Shown piece by piece: positions 1 through 6,500 of a DNA stretch of 8,068 nucleotides. Under the pieces are notes generated by a model. The model was not told the DNA's origin. It saw nothing but the letters and a program-made list of their open reading frames with translations, and ran no database searches. Origin of the DNA: JAGUYA01 sp043802425 (GTDB taxonomy: Bacteria > Omnitrophota > Gorgyraeia > Gygaellales > Profunditerraquicolaceae); assembly GCA_043802425.1 (NCBI GenBank), contig JAZDLA010000010.1, positions 1 to 8,068 of the forward strand. The letters are read 5' to 3'. The translations under genes were made by a program, and so were the position numbers. Each line of letters begins with the position of its first letter. The first letter of the stretch is position 1.

Positions 1-197
1 TTGACTCTGCCGTCGAGCATCTCAGGAAAACCGGTATATTCGGATACTTCCTTTGCCGGTATATTATTCTCACGCAGCAATTTTGCCGTTCCTCCTGTAG
101 AGAGGATTTCTACTGCCAATTTGTTTAACTCTCTGGCAAAATCCACTAGCCCTGTTTTATCCGATACGCTAATCAAAGCGCGTTTAATTTTAACCAT
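1..197 (-). CDS. purH: Bifunctional AICAR transformylase / IMP cyclohydrolase PurH, N-terminal fragment
   Basis: PurH catalyses the last two steps of de novo purine synthesis: formylation of AICAR and ring closure to IMP, in the cytosol. Only the first 65 codons are present; the gene runs off the left edge. The translated start is MVKIKRALISVSDKTGLVDF, and further on come ILSTGGTAKLL (residues 31-41) and EYTGFPEMLDGRV near the edge. These are hallmark segments of the MGS-like IMP cyclohydrolase domain at the PurH N-terminus. The start ATG at 195-197 is preceded by a good Shine-Dalgarno (AAAGGAG, 6 nt spacing). The gene lies 208 nt downstream of the DUF933 gene, across the long palindrome. I see no convincing promoter of its own, so it may depend on read-through. 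Identification is secure; the C-terminal transformylase domain is outside the window. Confidence 0.95.
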   Translation of the reverse strand, partial: MVKIKRALISVSDKTGLVDFARELNKLAVEILSTGGTAKLLRENNIPAKEVSEYTGFPEMLDGRV

Positions 198-216
198 TGA
201 TTTCTCCTTTTCTACT

Positions 217-390
217 ATTTTACACAGGGGTTTGTAAGCAGCACATTAGAAAATTTTTGGCAAAAGCCAGCGAGGAATTACGACGAGTTTGAGCACGCTT
301 GCCTCACGTAAGACTACTGGCGCAAACAAGGAGTAAGCCGAAGCTGACGGCAAAAATTTTCAGTGCTGCGAGCAAACCCTGTAGTAAAAT
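217..390. repeat. 174-bp imperfect palindrome (MITE-like or structured-RNA element)
   Basis: The left arm (217-261) and right arm (349-390) are inverted copies. ATTTTAC, ACAGGG, TTTG, GCAGCAC and the 11-mer GAAAATTTTTG all recur in the same order on the opposite strand, with only small indels. Pairing continues inwards: GTCAGC with GCTGGC (one G-U), TTAC with GTAA, GTTTG with CAAAC. It closes at an apical GTCTTAC/GTGAGGC pair at 301-314, close to the geometric centre. The whole element can therefore form one long interrupted hairpin or cruciform. It fills nearly all of the 208-nt gap between the DUF933 gene and purH, ending just upstream of the purH ribosome-binding site. No ORF and no clear target-site duplication are visible. 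It could be a non-autonomous mobile repeat, a REP/BIME-like sequence or a cis-acting RNA. The inverted symmetry is directly seen; the nature is inferred. Confidence 0.75.
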
Positions 391-405
391 TATATAAAAT
401 AATAA

Positions 406-1107
406 TTATTTATTAAAACGAAAATTAACTAAATCCGCGTCTTGCATGACGTAATCCTTCTGCTCTAAGCGCATCTTCCCCTGCTGCTTAGCCTGAGTTT
501 CGCCGCCTGCCTGAATAAAATCCGCAAAGCTTATAATCTCTGCACGGATAAAACCTTTTTGTATATCGCTGTGTATTGCCCCCGAAGCCTCCCAGGCAGT
601 AGCGCCCTGTCTGATCAGCCAGGCGCGCGTTTCTTTTTCTCCTGTAGTAAAAAAATTGATAAAGCCGCTTTCTTTAAGCGCCCGGGCCAATAAGTTATTC
701 AGGTCGCCTAGCTCCTCTCTCCCTACCACTATCACGGGTTTATTGGTAAAGAGGCCGTATTTAGATAACGCTTTTTTTTCTTCGGGATTTAAGCCGGCGC
801 TAAAGACAAATTCCTCTTTTTCTAAGACAGCTTTCAATTTATTCAGGAGTATCTTTTCTTCTTCCTGCTCTGCGCGGCTTAAGCGCGTTTCCACAAACTC
901 TAAATCCTTTAGAATTAAATCTGTGCGCGCATCATCTAATGCCAAAACCGCATCTGCCTCTAAAACCGCATCCTCCCCTGCCAACTCTATCTGCACATAC
1001 GTCTTTTTTTTAGCCTTGGTGATTTTATCTACCTCATCCAAACGGGTATCTTTGATATTATGTTTACCGGGACTGATATCGGGAATAGAAAATACGGCTA
1101 TCTTCAC
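406..1107 (-). CDS. YchF-like protein without G domain (DUF933/TGS domain protein)
   Basis: This 233-residue protein corresponds to the YchF/Obg-family ATPase with most of its nucleotide-binding core removed. The start MKIAVFSIPD aligns with YchF MKIGIVGLPN, but the P-loop GKS/T is missing (ISPGKHN instead). Residues 18-44 (KDTRLDEVDKI...IELAG) match the YchF segment after switch I. The loop carrying switch II is absent, and the NxxE base-recognition motif reads GREE (129-132). Residues about 64-100 form the charged coiled-coil arm. Residues 149-233 are a complete C-terminal TGS/DUF933 domain (FFTTGEKETRAW, GAIHSDIQKGFIRAEIISF, KDYVMQDADLVNFRFN). GTG at 1107 is chosen over the upstream in-frame TTG at 1155 because it has a strong Shine-Dalgarno and matches the family start. 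It follows the EF-G-like gene by 62 nt and is probably co-transcribed, which suggests a ribosome-associated role without ATP hydrolysis. Not an obvious pseudogene: the frame is intact. Confidence 0.85.
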   Translation of the reverse strand: MKIAVFSIPDISPGKHNIKDTRLDEVDKITKAKKKTYVQIELAGEDAVLEADAVLALDDARTDLILKDLEFVETRLSRAEQEEEKILLNKLKAVLEKEEFVFSAGLNPEEKKALSKYGLFTNKPVIVVGREELGDLNNLLARALKESGFINFFTTGEKETRAWLIRQGATAWEASGAIHSDIQKGFIRAEIISFADFIQAGGETQAKQQGKMRLEQKDYVMQDADLVNFRFNK

Positions 1108-1112
1108 CCCAC

Positions 1113-1120
1113 CCTTCCTT
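1113..1120 (-). promoter_or_regulatory. Shine-Dalgarno deciding the GTG start of the YchF-like gene
   Basis: AAGGAAGG lies 5 nt upstream of GTG at 1107. The longer reading from TTG at 1155 has no such site and would add 16 residues without counterpart in YchF proteins. Confidence 0.7.
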
Positions 1121-1169
1121 TCTAATTTTGTACCCAGCCCTTTTAGGAAGAGCAAGGTTCATCATTTAA

Positions 1170-3128
1170 TTATTCTTCCTGATCCTGTTTCTTGGTGGCC
1201 TGGTATTGAGTTATAATATTGGTGGCAATTTTATGGGGGACCTCTTCGTAATGCGAGTAACGCATAGTATACATCCCTCTTCCGCCGGTGATGGAGCGTA
1301 AGTCATTAGCATAGGTAAACATCTCAGATAGAGGAACCTGGGCTTTTAAAACCTGGCTTCTGCCTTTGACCTCCATACCCATGATCCGGCCGCGCCGCGA
1401 ATTAATGTCTCCGGTTATTCCGCCTAAAGATTCCTCCGGGATAATAATCTCTACATCCATAATCGGCTCAAGGAGCACTGGCCCGGCAGCCATGACTGCC
1501 TTTCTTAAAGCCATGGAGCCGGCAATCTGAAAGGCCATATCTGAGGAGTCGACTTCATGGTAAGAGCCATCTACCAAGCGCACGCGTATATCTACTATCG
1601 GACAGCCCGCTACCGCCCCCTCTAAACAGGCCTGCGTTACACCTTTTTCTACCGAGGGAATAAAATTTCTCGGGATAGCCCCACCAAAAATCTTATCGAT
1701 AAATTCAAAACCACCACTTCTTTCTAGAGGTTCTACCTCAATCCAGCAGTCACCGTATTGGCCGCGGCCTCCGGACTGGCGTTTAAACTTACCCTGAACC
1801 TTGAGGCTTTTGGTAATCGTCTCCTTATAAGAAACCTTGGGAGTGCCTAATTCTACCTCTACGTTAAATCTTTTCTTTAGGCGCCCAATCATCACGTTTA
1901 AATGCTGGTCGCCTAAACCGGAAATAATCAACTCTTTAGTCTGGGGATCGTGCGTTGCCTTAAAGGTGGGGTCTTCTGCCGCCAGTTTGGCAAGCGCTCC
2001 GGAAATCTTCTCTTCGTCCTGGCGCGATTTCGGTTTTACAGAGGCGGATATTGCCGGTTCAGGGAAAACAATATTGTCAAATAAAACCTGGTTTTTCTCA
2101 TCGCAAAGCGAATCCGAAGTAACTGTCTCTTTTAATTTGGCAATAGCCACAATATCGCCGCAAGAAGCAGCATCAACTCCCCTCTGTTCTTTACCCTGTA
2201 AAAGATAAATCTGCCCGATCCTCTCTCTTGTTCTCTTAGTCGCATTATAAAATCCCGTATTCGATAACAATGAACCGGAAAAAACACGTAACAGAGTAAG
2301 CTGCCCTACGTAAGGATCGGATATGCTCTTAAATATAAAGGCGCTAAAAGGCACCTCGTCCTTAAAGACAATTTCTTTCTTATCCTGGGGGTTCTGGGGA
2401 TCAGAAGCTTCTACTTTTGGCCTCTCTATAGGCGCAGGCAAATAAGCAACAACAGCATTCAGTAGTTCTTCGCAACCTTTATCGCTTATGCTTGCGCCTG
2501 AAATGACGGGAAATATATGTCGTTTGATGACTGCCTGGCGCAGGCCGCGATTTAATTCTTCGCTAGATAACTTACCGCCCTCCAGATACCTTTCCAGAAG
2601 CTTATCGTCGCTCTCTGCAATAGTCTCAATTAACTCTGGGGCATCGATAGAGGTAATGACAAACGCCTTCTTAGAAAGCCTCTCTTTTATATCCGCTAAG
2701 GCCTTAGCAGCATCCGCGCCTTCTTTATCTAATTTGTTGATAAAGATCAGACAGGGCAAATTTGCCTCTTCTATAATCTGCCAAGCCCGCTCAGTACCTA
2801 CTTCTACGCCTGCTATGGCATCTATTACTATCACTGCGCTATCTACGGCGCGTACCCCCGCGATTGTTTCTCCGAAAAAATCAGCATAACCCGGGGTATC
2901 AATAATCTGGATCCTGTTATCTTTATAATCACAATATAGGAGGCTGGAATTTATGGAGTTTTTTCTCTCAATTTCATCAAAGCTATAATCGCTTACGGTT
3001 GTGCCATCAGCAACTGTACCCCTTCTGTTTGTGGCTTTACAGAAATGAAGCAGGCTTTCGGCAAGCGTAGTCTTTCCGGACTGGGCATGGCCTAAAAGAA
3101 TAAAATTTCTTTTATTGCCGGCATCCAT
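1170..3128 (-). CDS. fusA: EF-G-like translational GTPase (EF-G paralogue)
   Basis: A ribosomal translocase-type GTPase of 652 residues, shorter than canonical EF-G (about 700). G1 is GHAQSGKTT (13-21) where classical EF-G has GHIDAGKTT. G3 is DTPG (77-80), G4 NKLD (131-134), G5 SGA (210-212). The switch I region reads ERKNSINSS (54-62), so Ser58 sits where EF-G has the Mg-coordinating Thr. Domain II covers about 260-345, domain III about 355-430, domain IV about 431-550 (GGRGQYGD at 453-460, GSYHEVDSSDMAFQIAGS at 521-538) and domain V about 551-640 (GGITGDINSRRGRIMGM, then LRSITGGRGMY). All translocation domains are therefore present. These variations place it with the EF-G-like/EF-G2 group. 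ATG at 3128 has GAAGGAG 8 nt upstream. It has its own strong promoter and heads a unit with the YchF-like gene and perhaps purH. Whether it is the sole EF-G of the genome cannot be judged here. Confidence 0.93.
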   Translation of the reverse strand: MDAGNKRNFILLGHAQSGKTTLAESLLHFCKATNRRGTVADGTTVSDYSFDEIERKNSINSSLLYCDYKDNRIQIIDTPGYADFFGETIAGVRAVDSAVIVIDAIAGVEVGTERAWQIIEEANLPCLIFINKLDKEGADAAKALADIKERLSKKAFVITSIDAPELIETIAESDDKLLERYLEGGKLSSEELNRGLRQAVIKRHIFPVISGASISDKGCEELLNAVVAYLPAPIERPKVEASDPQNPQDKKEIVFKDEVPFSAFIFKSISDPYVGQLTLLRVFSGSLLSNTGFYNATKRTRERIGQIYLLQGKEQRGVDAASCGDIVAIAKLKETVTSDSLCDEKNQVLFDNIVFPEPAISASVKPKSRQDEEKISGALAKLAAEDPTFKATHDPQTKELIISGLGDQHLNVMIGRLKKRFNVEVELGTPKVSYKETITKSLKVQGKFKRQSGGRGQYGDCWIEVEPLERSGGFEFIDKIFGGAIPRNFIPSVEKGVTQACLEGAVAGCPIVDIRVRLVDGSYHEVDSSDMAFQIAGSMALRKAVMAAGPVLLEPIMDVEIIIPEESLGGITGDINSRRGRIMGMEVKGRSQVLKAQVPLSEMFTYANDLRSITGGRGMYTMRYSHYEEVPHKIATNIITQYQATKKQDQEE

Positions 3129-3173
3129 AATAAATACTCCTTCTCTATATTAGAAATAAGATAAGGAATTTAT

Positions 3174-3202
3174 ATTATATAATACTGAGAAAGGGGGGTC
3201 AA
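3174..3202 (-). promoter_or_regulatory. Near-consensus sigma70-type promoter for the EF-G-like gene
   Basis: On the minus strand the -35 hexamer TTGACC (3202-3197) is followed after exactly 17 bp by TATAAT (3179-3174), so 11 of 12 consensus bases match at ideal spacing. Transcription would start near 3167 and give a leader of about 40 nt ending in the GAAGGAG ribosome-binding site. It sits in the 100-nt gap behind kamA and separates the aminomutase operon from the translation genes. Confidence 0.8.
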
Positions 3203-3228
3203 GATAAAAACTTTATAAAGCGGAAGAA

Positions 3229-4410
3229 TCATTCCAGGTAGGTATAGATTTTGCCTTTGTAGTTACGCAGAACATACTTTCCCTTTGCCTGGGAGAGCAC
3301 ATAGTTAGGCCCGACCGGAATCTTACCGCCGCCTCCCGGGCCATCAATAACATACGTGGGCACAGCATAGCCTGAGGTATGTCCCCTGAGTTTCTCAACG
3401 ATATTAATCCCTACTGCTACGGGTGTACGAAAATGCTGGGTGCCCCTTACGGGATCGCATTGATAGATATAATACGGCCTTACCCTGATTTGTAAAAGTT
3501 CGTGTACCAGCCGCTTCATCACGTATGGCCGGTCATTTATCCCTTTTAAGAGAACAGTCTGGCTCCCTAAAGGCATTCCGGCATCCGCTAACATATCGCA
3601 GGCAATCTTACAACGCCTGGTAATCTCTTTGGGGTGGTTAAAATGTATGCTGATCCAAATAGGGGCGTATTTCTTGAGCATATTCACCATTTTTTCCGTG
3701 ATGCGCTGCGGCAAGGTTACGGGAACGCGGGTACCTATCCTTAAAAATTCCACGTGCGAGATAGCGCGTATCTTCTGGATTAAATTCTCGATTTCCTCAT
3801 CTTCTAATATAAAAGGGTCACCACCCGATATAAGCACATCTCTTATCTTTCTATTGGATTTTATATATTCAATTGCTGCGTCAAACCTAGCAGGAGAATT
3901 GGTCTCCGTTTGTTCGCCTACTAACCTACGCCTGGTGCAATGACGGCAATACATAGCGCAGGATTCAGTAGCTAATAATAAAACCCTATCCGGATAGCGA
4001 TGCACAAGATGCGGGGCCGGCGAATCCCTGTCTTCAGCGCAAGGATCCACCATCTCATGCGGCCCTATTACGGATTCAAAAACTATAGGTACGGCTTGAC
4101 GCCTAAAAGGACAGGTAGGGTCCTCAGGATCAATTAAAGTCACCCAGTAAGGAGTGATAGCCATAGATAATCTCCCCTTCGCCTTCTTTATCCCTTCTTC
4201 CTCCTCGGGGGTTAATTTTATCACCTGGCTAAGTTCTTCTTTAGTGCGGACTCTTTTGTTTAATTGCCAATGCCAATCTTCCCAATCCAGCGGGTTTACG
4301 TCTTTAAACAAACTTATCTGCTGATAATCCTGGGACCTCCTGGAAACACGGGTTTGAGTTATAGTTTCTGGCACTAATTTTTGATTCTCTATTACCAAAT
4401 TATTATTCAT
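3229..4410 (-). CDS. kamA: Lysine 2,3-aminomutase, radical SAM/PLP enzyme (KamA family)
   Basis: Interconverts L-alpha-lysine and L-beta-lysine using a [4Fe-4S]-SAM radical and pyridoxal phosphate; oxygen sensitive. The 393-residue protein has the radical SAM triad C151-x3-C155-x2-C158 (CAMYCRHCTRRR) and SGGDPF at 195-200. The PLP lysine K363 lies in DGPGGGGKIP, and both acidic residues that recognise the lysine side-chain amine are present: D319 (YQCDP) and D356. By recall these equal C125/129/132, K337, D293 and D330 of the Clostridium subterminale enzyme with a constant offset of 26, so the core has no net insertion or deletion between these sites. That argues for lysine over glutamate as substrate. 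It has a 26-residue polar N-terminal extension and lacks the C-terminal Cys-rich tail. ATG abuts the TAG of the preceding ATP-grasp gene, with GGAGG 9 nt upstream. No beta-lysine acetyltransferase is in the window, so the osmolyte N-acetyl-beta-lysine pathway is not shown. Confidence 0.92.
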   Translation of the reverse strand: MNNNLVIENQKLVPETITQTRVSRRSQDYQQISLFKDVNPLDWEDWHWQLNKRVRTKEELSQVIKLTPEEEEGIKKAKGRLSMAITPYWVTLIDPEDPTCPFRRQAVPIVFESVIGPHEMVDPCAEDRDSPAPHLVHRYPDRVLLLATESCAMYCRHCTRRRLVGEQTETNSPARFDAAIEYIKSNRKIRDVLISGGDPFILEDEEIENLIQKIRAISHVEFLRIGTRVPVTLPQRITEKMVNMLKKYAPIWISIHFNHPKEITRRCKIACDMLADAGMPLGSQTVLLKGINDRPYVMKRLVHELLQIRVRPYYIYQCDPVRGTQHFRTPVAVGINIVEKLRGHTSGYAVPTYVIDGPGGGGKIPVGPNYVLSQAKGKYVLRNYKGKIYTYLE

Positions 4411-4424
4411 CTATCCCGCCCTCC
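4408..4424 (-). promoter_or_regulatory. Coupled start of kamA: GGAGG inside the upstream gene and TAG|ATG junction
   Basis: GGAGG (4424-4420) lies within the last codons of the upstream ATP-grasp gene, 9 nt from the kamA ATG. The stop TAG (4413-4411) is immediately followed by ATG (4410-4408), an arrangement that favours coupled translation. Confidence 0.7.
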
Positions 4425-5409
4425 GTTCAGAAGCGCTCATTAATATCGCTTCAATAATATCTTCGTATTTCATACCGGCGGCATAAGCCATGATAGGAAA
4501 ATTTGACTCAATAGGGTTAAGTCCCGGGAGAGGATTTATCTCTAATACGTAAGGAACATTATCTTTACCTAAGCGTATATCAGTGCGAGAGATACCGCAA
4601 CAGCCTATGGCATGGTGGGTTTTTAAGGCTGTTTCCTTAACCAATGTCTCTATGTTTTTATCCAACCTCGCCGGACAGTGGAATGTCGGCACTAGACCCA
4701 ACTCTGCATTACCCTGGAACTCCTTCATGCGCCAGGAATAAAAATATTCGCCGCTTTTCTGACAATTGGAGAAATCTATCTCCAAAATAGGCAGCATCAC
4801 AACTTTGCCATTCTCTAAAATTCCCACCGTTAATTCTTTCCCCTCTATAAATTCTTCAACCAGAACTTCCTGTTTGTATATCCCCTGCATTTCTTTAATT
4901 TTGCTAAAAAGTGCCTCTTTGTTATTGACCACATTAGATACATTTATCCCTTTAGCTGAACCTTCGCGATTAGGTTTTACTATAAGAGGGAACTTCAAGG
5001 TAGGGTCCAGCTCTTCATGGCCTTTAGTAAAGACCTTAAAACGCGGAGTAGGTATATTTTCTGCCTTTAATATTTTTTTGGTGAGTGCCTTATTTAAAGC
5101 TAAGGCCAAAGAAAAGGTATTGGAACCGGTATAAGGAATATCTAAATAATCCAGTATGGCAGGTATTTCTGATTCGCGGAATTTACCACATTTTCCTTCT
5201 GCAATATTAAAAACCAGGTCTACGCGATTCTTCCTAAAATAAGGCAGGAGATTAGACTGTTCGACATCTACAAGGTCTACACTGTGGCCTTTATGTTTAA
5301 GCGCCGAAGATATGGCACCGATGGTCTCCTCAGAATCAAACTCAGAGAAATAGTCCGCGGGTTTGCTTTCGTCTTTTTTCTTAAGATTATAAGTAATGGC
5401 AATTTTCAT
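4411..5409 (-). CDS. ATP-grasp ligase of the D-Ala-D-Ala ligase fold, second copy
   Basis: A 332-residue carboxylate-amine ligase, expected to activate a carboxylate as acyl phosphate and join it to an amine. Visible landmarks: an N-terminal Rossmann-like domain with VFNIAEG (66-72), RESEIPAIL (78-86) and DIPYTGS (90-96); ATP-grasp strands FPLIVKPNREGSAKGI (140-155); VEEFIEGKELTVGIL (184-198); CPARLD (245-250); and the metal-binding end RTDIR (275-279) with VLEINPLPGLN (288-298; E290 and N292). It lacks the GGxSxEREVSL start and the HG motif of true Ddl enzymes; the N-terminus instead has SEFDSEETIGAI (22-33). The substrate is therefore probably not D-alanine. It is a clear paralogue of the gene directly upstream. 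Its ATG follows that gene's TAG with no gap and the nearest purine-rich site (AGAGG) is 15 nt away, so re-initiation is likely. Automatic annotation would probably call it ddl; I do not. Confidence 0.85.
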   Translation of the reverse strand: MKIAITYNLKKKDESKPADYFSEFDSEETIGAISSALKHKGHSVDLVDVEQSNLLPYFRKNRVDLVFNIAEGKCGKFRESEIPAILDYLDIPYTGSNTFSLALALNKALTKKILKAENIPTPRFKVFTKGHEELDPTLKFPLIVKPNREGSAKGINVSNVVNNKEALFSKIKEMQGIYKQEVLVEEFIEGKELTVGILENGKVVMLPILEIDFSNCQKSGEYFYSWRMKEFQGNAELGLVPTFHCPARLDKNIETLVKETALKTHHAIGCCGISRTDIRLGKDNVPYVLEINPLPGLNPIESNFPIMAYAAGMKYEDIIEAILMSASERRAG

Positions 5410-6399
5410 CTAATTTAAGTTGTGCCTCTTAAGCGCGCTATCTAATATTCTGCCGACCATTTTTGCATAGGAGATGCCGATTTCTTTTGCTACGATCATG
5501 AATACATCCCCCGTCGACAAAGAAGGTAATGGATTTATCTCTAATACATAAGGCCTGCCTTCTTTATCTACCCGAAAATCTACCCTGCCGAAATCCCGAC
5601 ACTCAACGGCTTCATATGTCTTTACGGCTAGTTCTGAGATTTCTTTAGCTAAACCTTTATTTATGCGTGCCGGGCAGATATACTCTAATCTATTTGAGCG
5701 AATACGGGCGAAAGTATAAAATCTATTATTGAGTTTGAACCTCCCATCTATCTTTATCTGCACAATAGGTAAAACTTGCGGCGGGTCATTACCAACTATG
5801 GCTACGGTAAACTCCTGTCCCGAGATAAATTCTTCTATCAGCGCGGGCTGTTTATAGGTAGTAGTTACGTATTCTACCTGTTTTTTTAAATCTTCCAGAT
5901 TCTCTACACGGGAATCATCAGTTAAACCCTTTGAGGAGCCTTCAAAGCGCGGTTTTACAATAAGCGGGAATTTAAAATGGTTAGTATTCATCAGGCCTTC
6001 AGTGGTTTTTACTTCAAAGAACTTTGGCGTAGGAATCCCTTCACCCATAAAAATCTTTTTTGCCATAATTTTATCTAAGGTGACACCGAGAGTTAAAGCA
6101 TCTGCGCCTACAAAAGGGATGTCCGCCATTTCCAGTAATATGGGCACCTGCGACTCCCTATTCCTACCAAAGAGCCCTTCAGAAATATTGAAAACAATAT
6201 CTACACCGAGATTATCTATTTTATCAAGGAGGTCAGAAACGTTGCCGATCTTTTTTACCTTAAAACCGCAGGTTTCAATAGCAGAGGCAATGACGCCGAT
6301 AGTAGAAGGATGGTCAAATTCAGCATTGGCATCAGGGGGATCATCCTTCTTAAACTCGTAATCCGTCTTTAAATCGTAGGTTAAGCCGACTGTTTTCAT
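5410..6399 (-). CDS. ATP-grasp ligase of the D-Ala-D-Ala ligase fold, first copy
   Basis: A 329-residue paralogue of the next gene and the first structural gene of the operon. Landmarks: AEFDHPSTIGVIASAI (26-41) where Ddl has its substrate-binding EREVSL; VFNISEG (69-75); RESQVPILLE (81-90); DIPFVGAD (93-100); FPLIVKPRFEGSSKGL (144-159); IEEFISGQEFTVAIVG (188-203); CPARIN (242-247); GRVDFRV (271-277) and VLEINPLPSLS (285-295), with E287 and N289 as probable Mg ligands. The catalytic ATP-grasp frame looks intact. Ligand-facing stretches differ from its partner (FGRVDF against ISRTDI; LPSLSTGD against LPGLNPIE), suggesting two successive ligations with different acceptors or donors, or a heterodimer. 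The ATG at 6399 fits the shared N-terminus (MKTVGLTYDL / MKIAITYNL). It has no recognisable Shine-Dalgarno and lies 9 nt behind a terminator hairpin. Confidence 0.85.
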   Translation of the reverse strand: MKTVGLTYDLKTDYEFKKDDPPDANAEFDHPSTIGVIASAIETCGFKVKKIGNVSDLLDKIDNLGVDIVFNISEGLFGRNRESQVPILLEMADIPFVGADALTLGVTLDKIMAKKIFMGEGIPTPKFFEVKTTEGLMNTNHFKFPLIVKPRFEGSSKGLTDDSRVENLEDLKKQVEYVTTTYKQPALIEEFISGQEFTVAIVGNDPPQVLPIVQIKIDGRFKLNNRFYTFARIRSNRLEYICPARINKGLAKEISELAVKTYEAVECRDFGRVDFRVDKEGRPYVLEINPLPSLSTGDVFMIVAKEIGISYAKMVGRILDSALKRHNLN

Positions 6400-6408
6400 C
6401 TTAATATG

Positions 6409-6440
6409 AAAAAAGGGCTCTTCTGTCTTTAAGAGCCCTT
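6409..6440 (-). terminator. Intrinsic terminator/attenuator in the leader of the ATP-grasp-kamA operon
   Basis: On the minus strand AAGGGCTCTT (6440-6431), an 8-nt loop, and the exact complement AAGAGCCCTT (6422-6413) form a perfect 10-bp stem. The stem runs into a TTTTTT tract (6414-6409). It lies downstream of two candidate promoters and ends 9 nt before the first ATG, so it would cut the operon transcript unless overcome. It could alternatively end a free leader RNA of about 85-100 nt. Confidence 0.85.
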
Positions 6441-6443
6441 AAA

Positions 6444-6484
6444 TTACATCCCTATTTTTTTCAATTTAATTTATTTAACCTCCC
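6444..6484 (-). other. Orphan Shine-Dalgarno and possible mini leader ORF
   Basis: GGGAGG (6484-6479) is the best ribosome-binding sequence of the leader but precedes no annotated gene. Downstream, a TTG at 6464 opens a six-codon frame (MKKIGM) ending in TAA at 6446-6444, 3 nt before the terminator stem. Spacing to TTG is long (14 nt); an in-frame ATT lies at 8 nt and would add Ile/Met-Lys in front. A start-stop pair ATG-TAA (6449-6444) is also present. A ribosome halted at this stop would cover the 5' arm of the terminator. Translation is not demonstrated. Confidence 0.35.
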
Positions 6485-6500
6485 TAAATCTATCCAAGAT

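Noticed and set aside
1..237. Open frame on the plus strand at the left edge
   Set aside because: It is antisense to the clearly recognisable PurH N-terminus on the minus strand and shows no family features or ribosome-binding site.
1108..1165. Two ATG codons between the EF-G-like stop and the YchF-like start that open a short out-of-frame ORF
   Set aside because: There is no Shine-Dalgarno before them, the product resembles nothing, and it does not supply the missing P-loop, so a frameshifted YchF start is not supported.
656..1216. 186-codon plus-strand open frame
   Set aside because: It overlaps antisense to the TGS/coiled-coil gene and the end of the EF-G gene. Its Ser/Leu-rich composition is typical of an antisense shadow.
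3211..3220. CTTTATAAAG palindrome followed by TTTTT behind kamA
   Set aside because: The stem has five AT-rich pairs with no loop and would not form a credible intrinsic terminator.
4411..6399. Annotation of both ATP-grasp genes as D-alanine-D-alanine ligase (ddl)
   Set aside because: The fold fits, but the Ddl substrate-binding motifs are missing and the neighbour is an aminomutase, not cell-wall genes.
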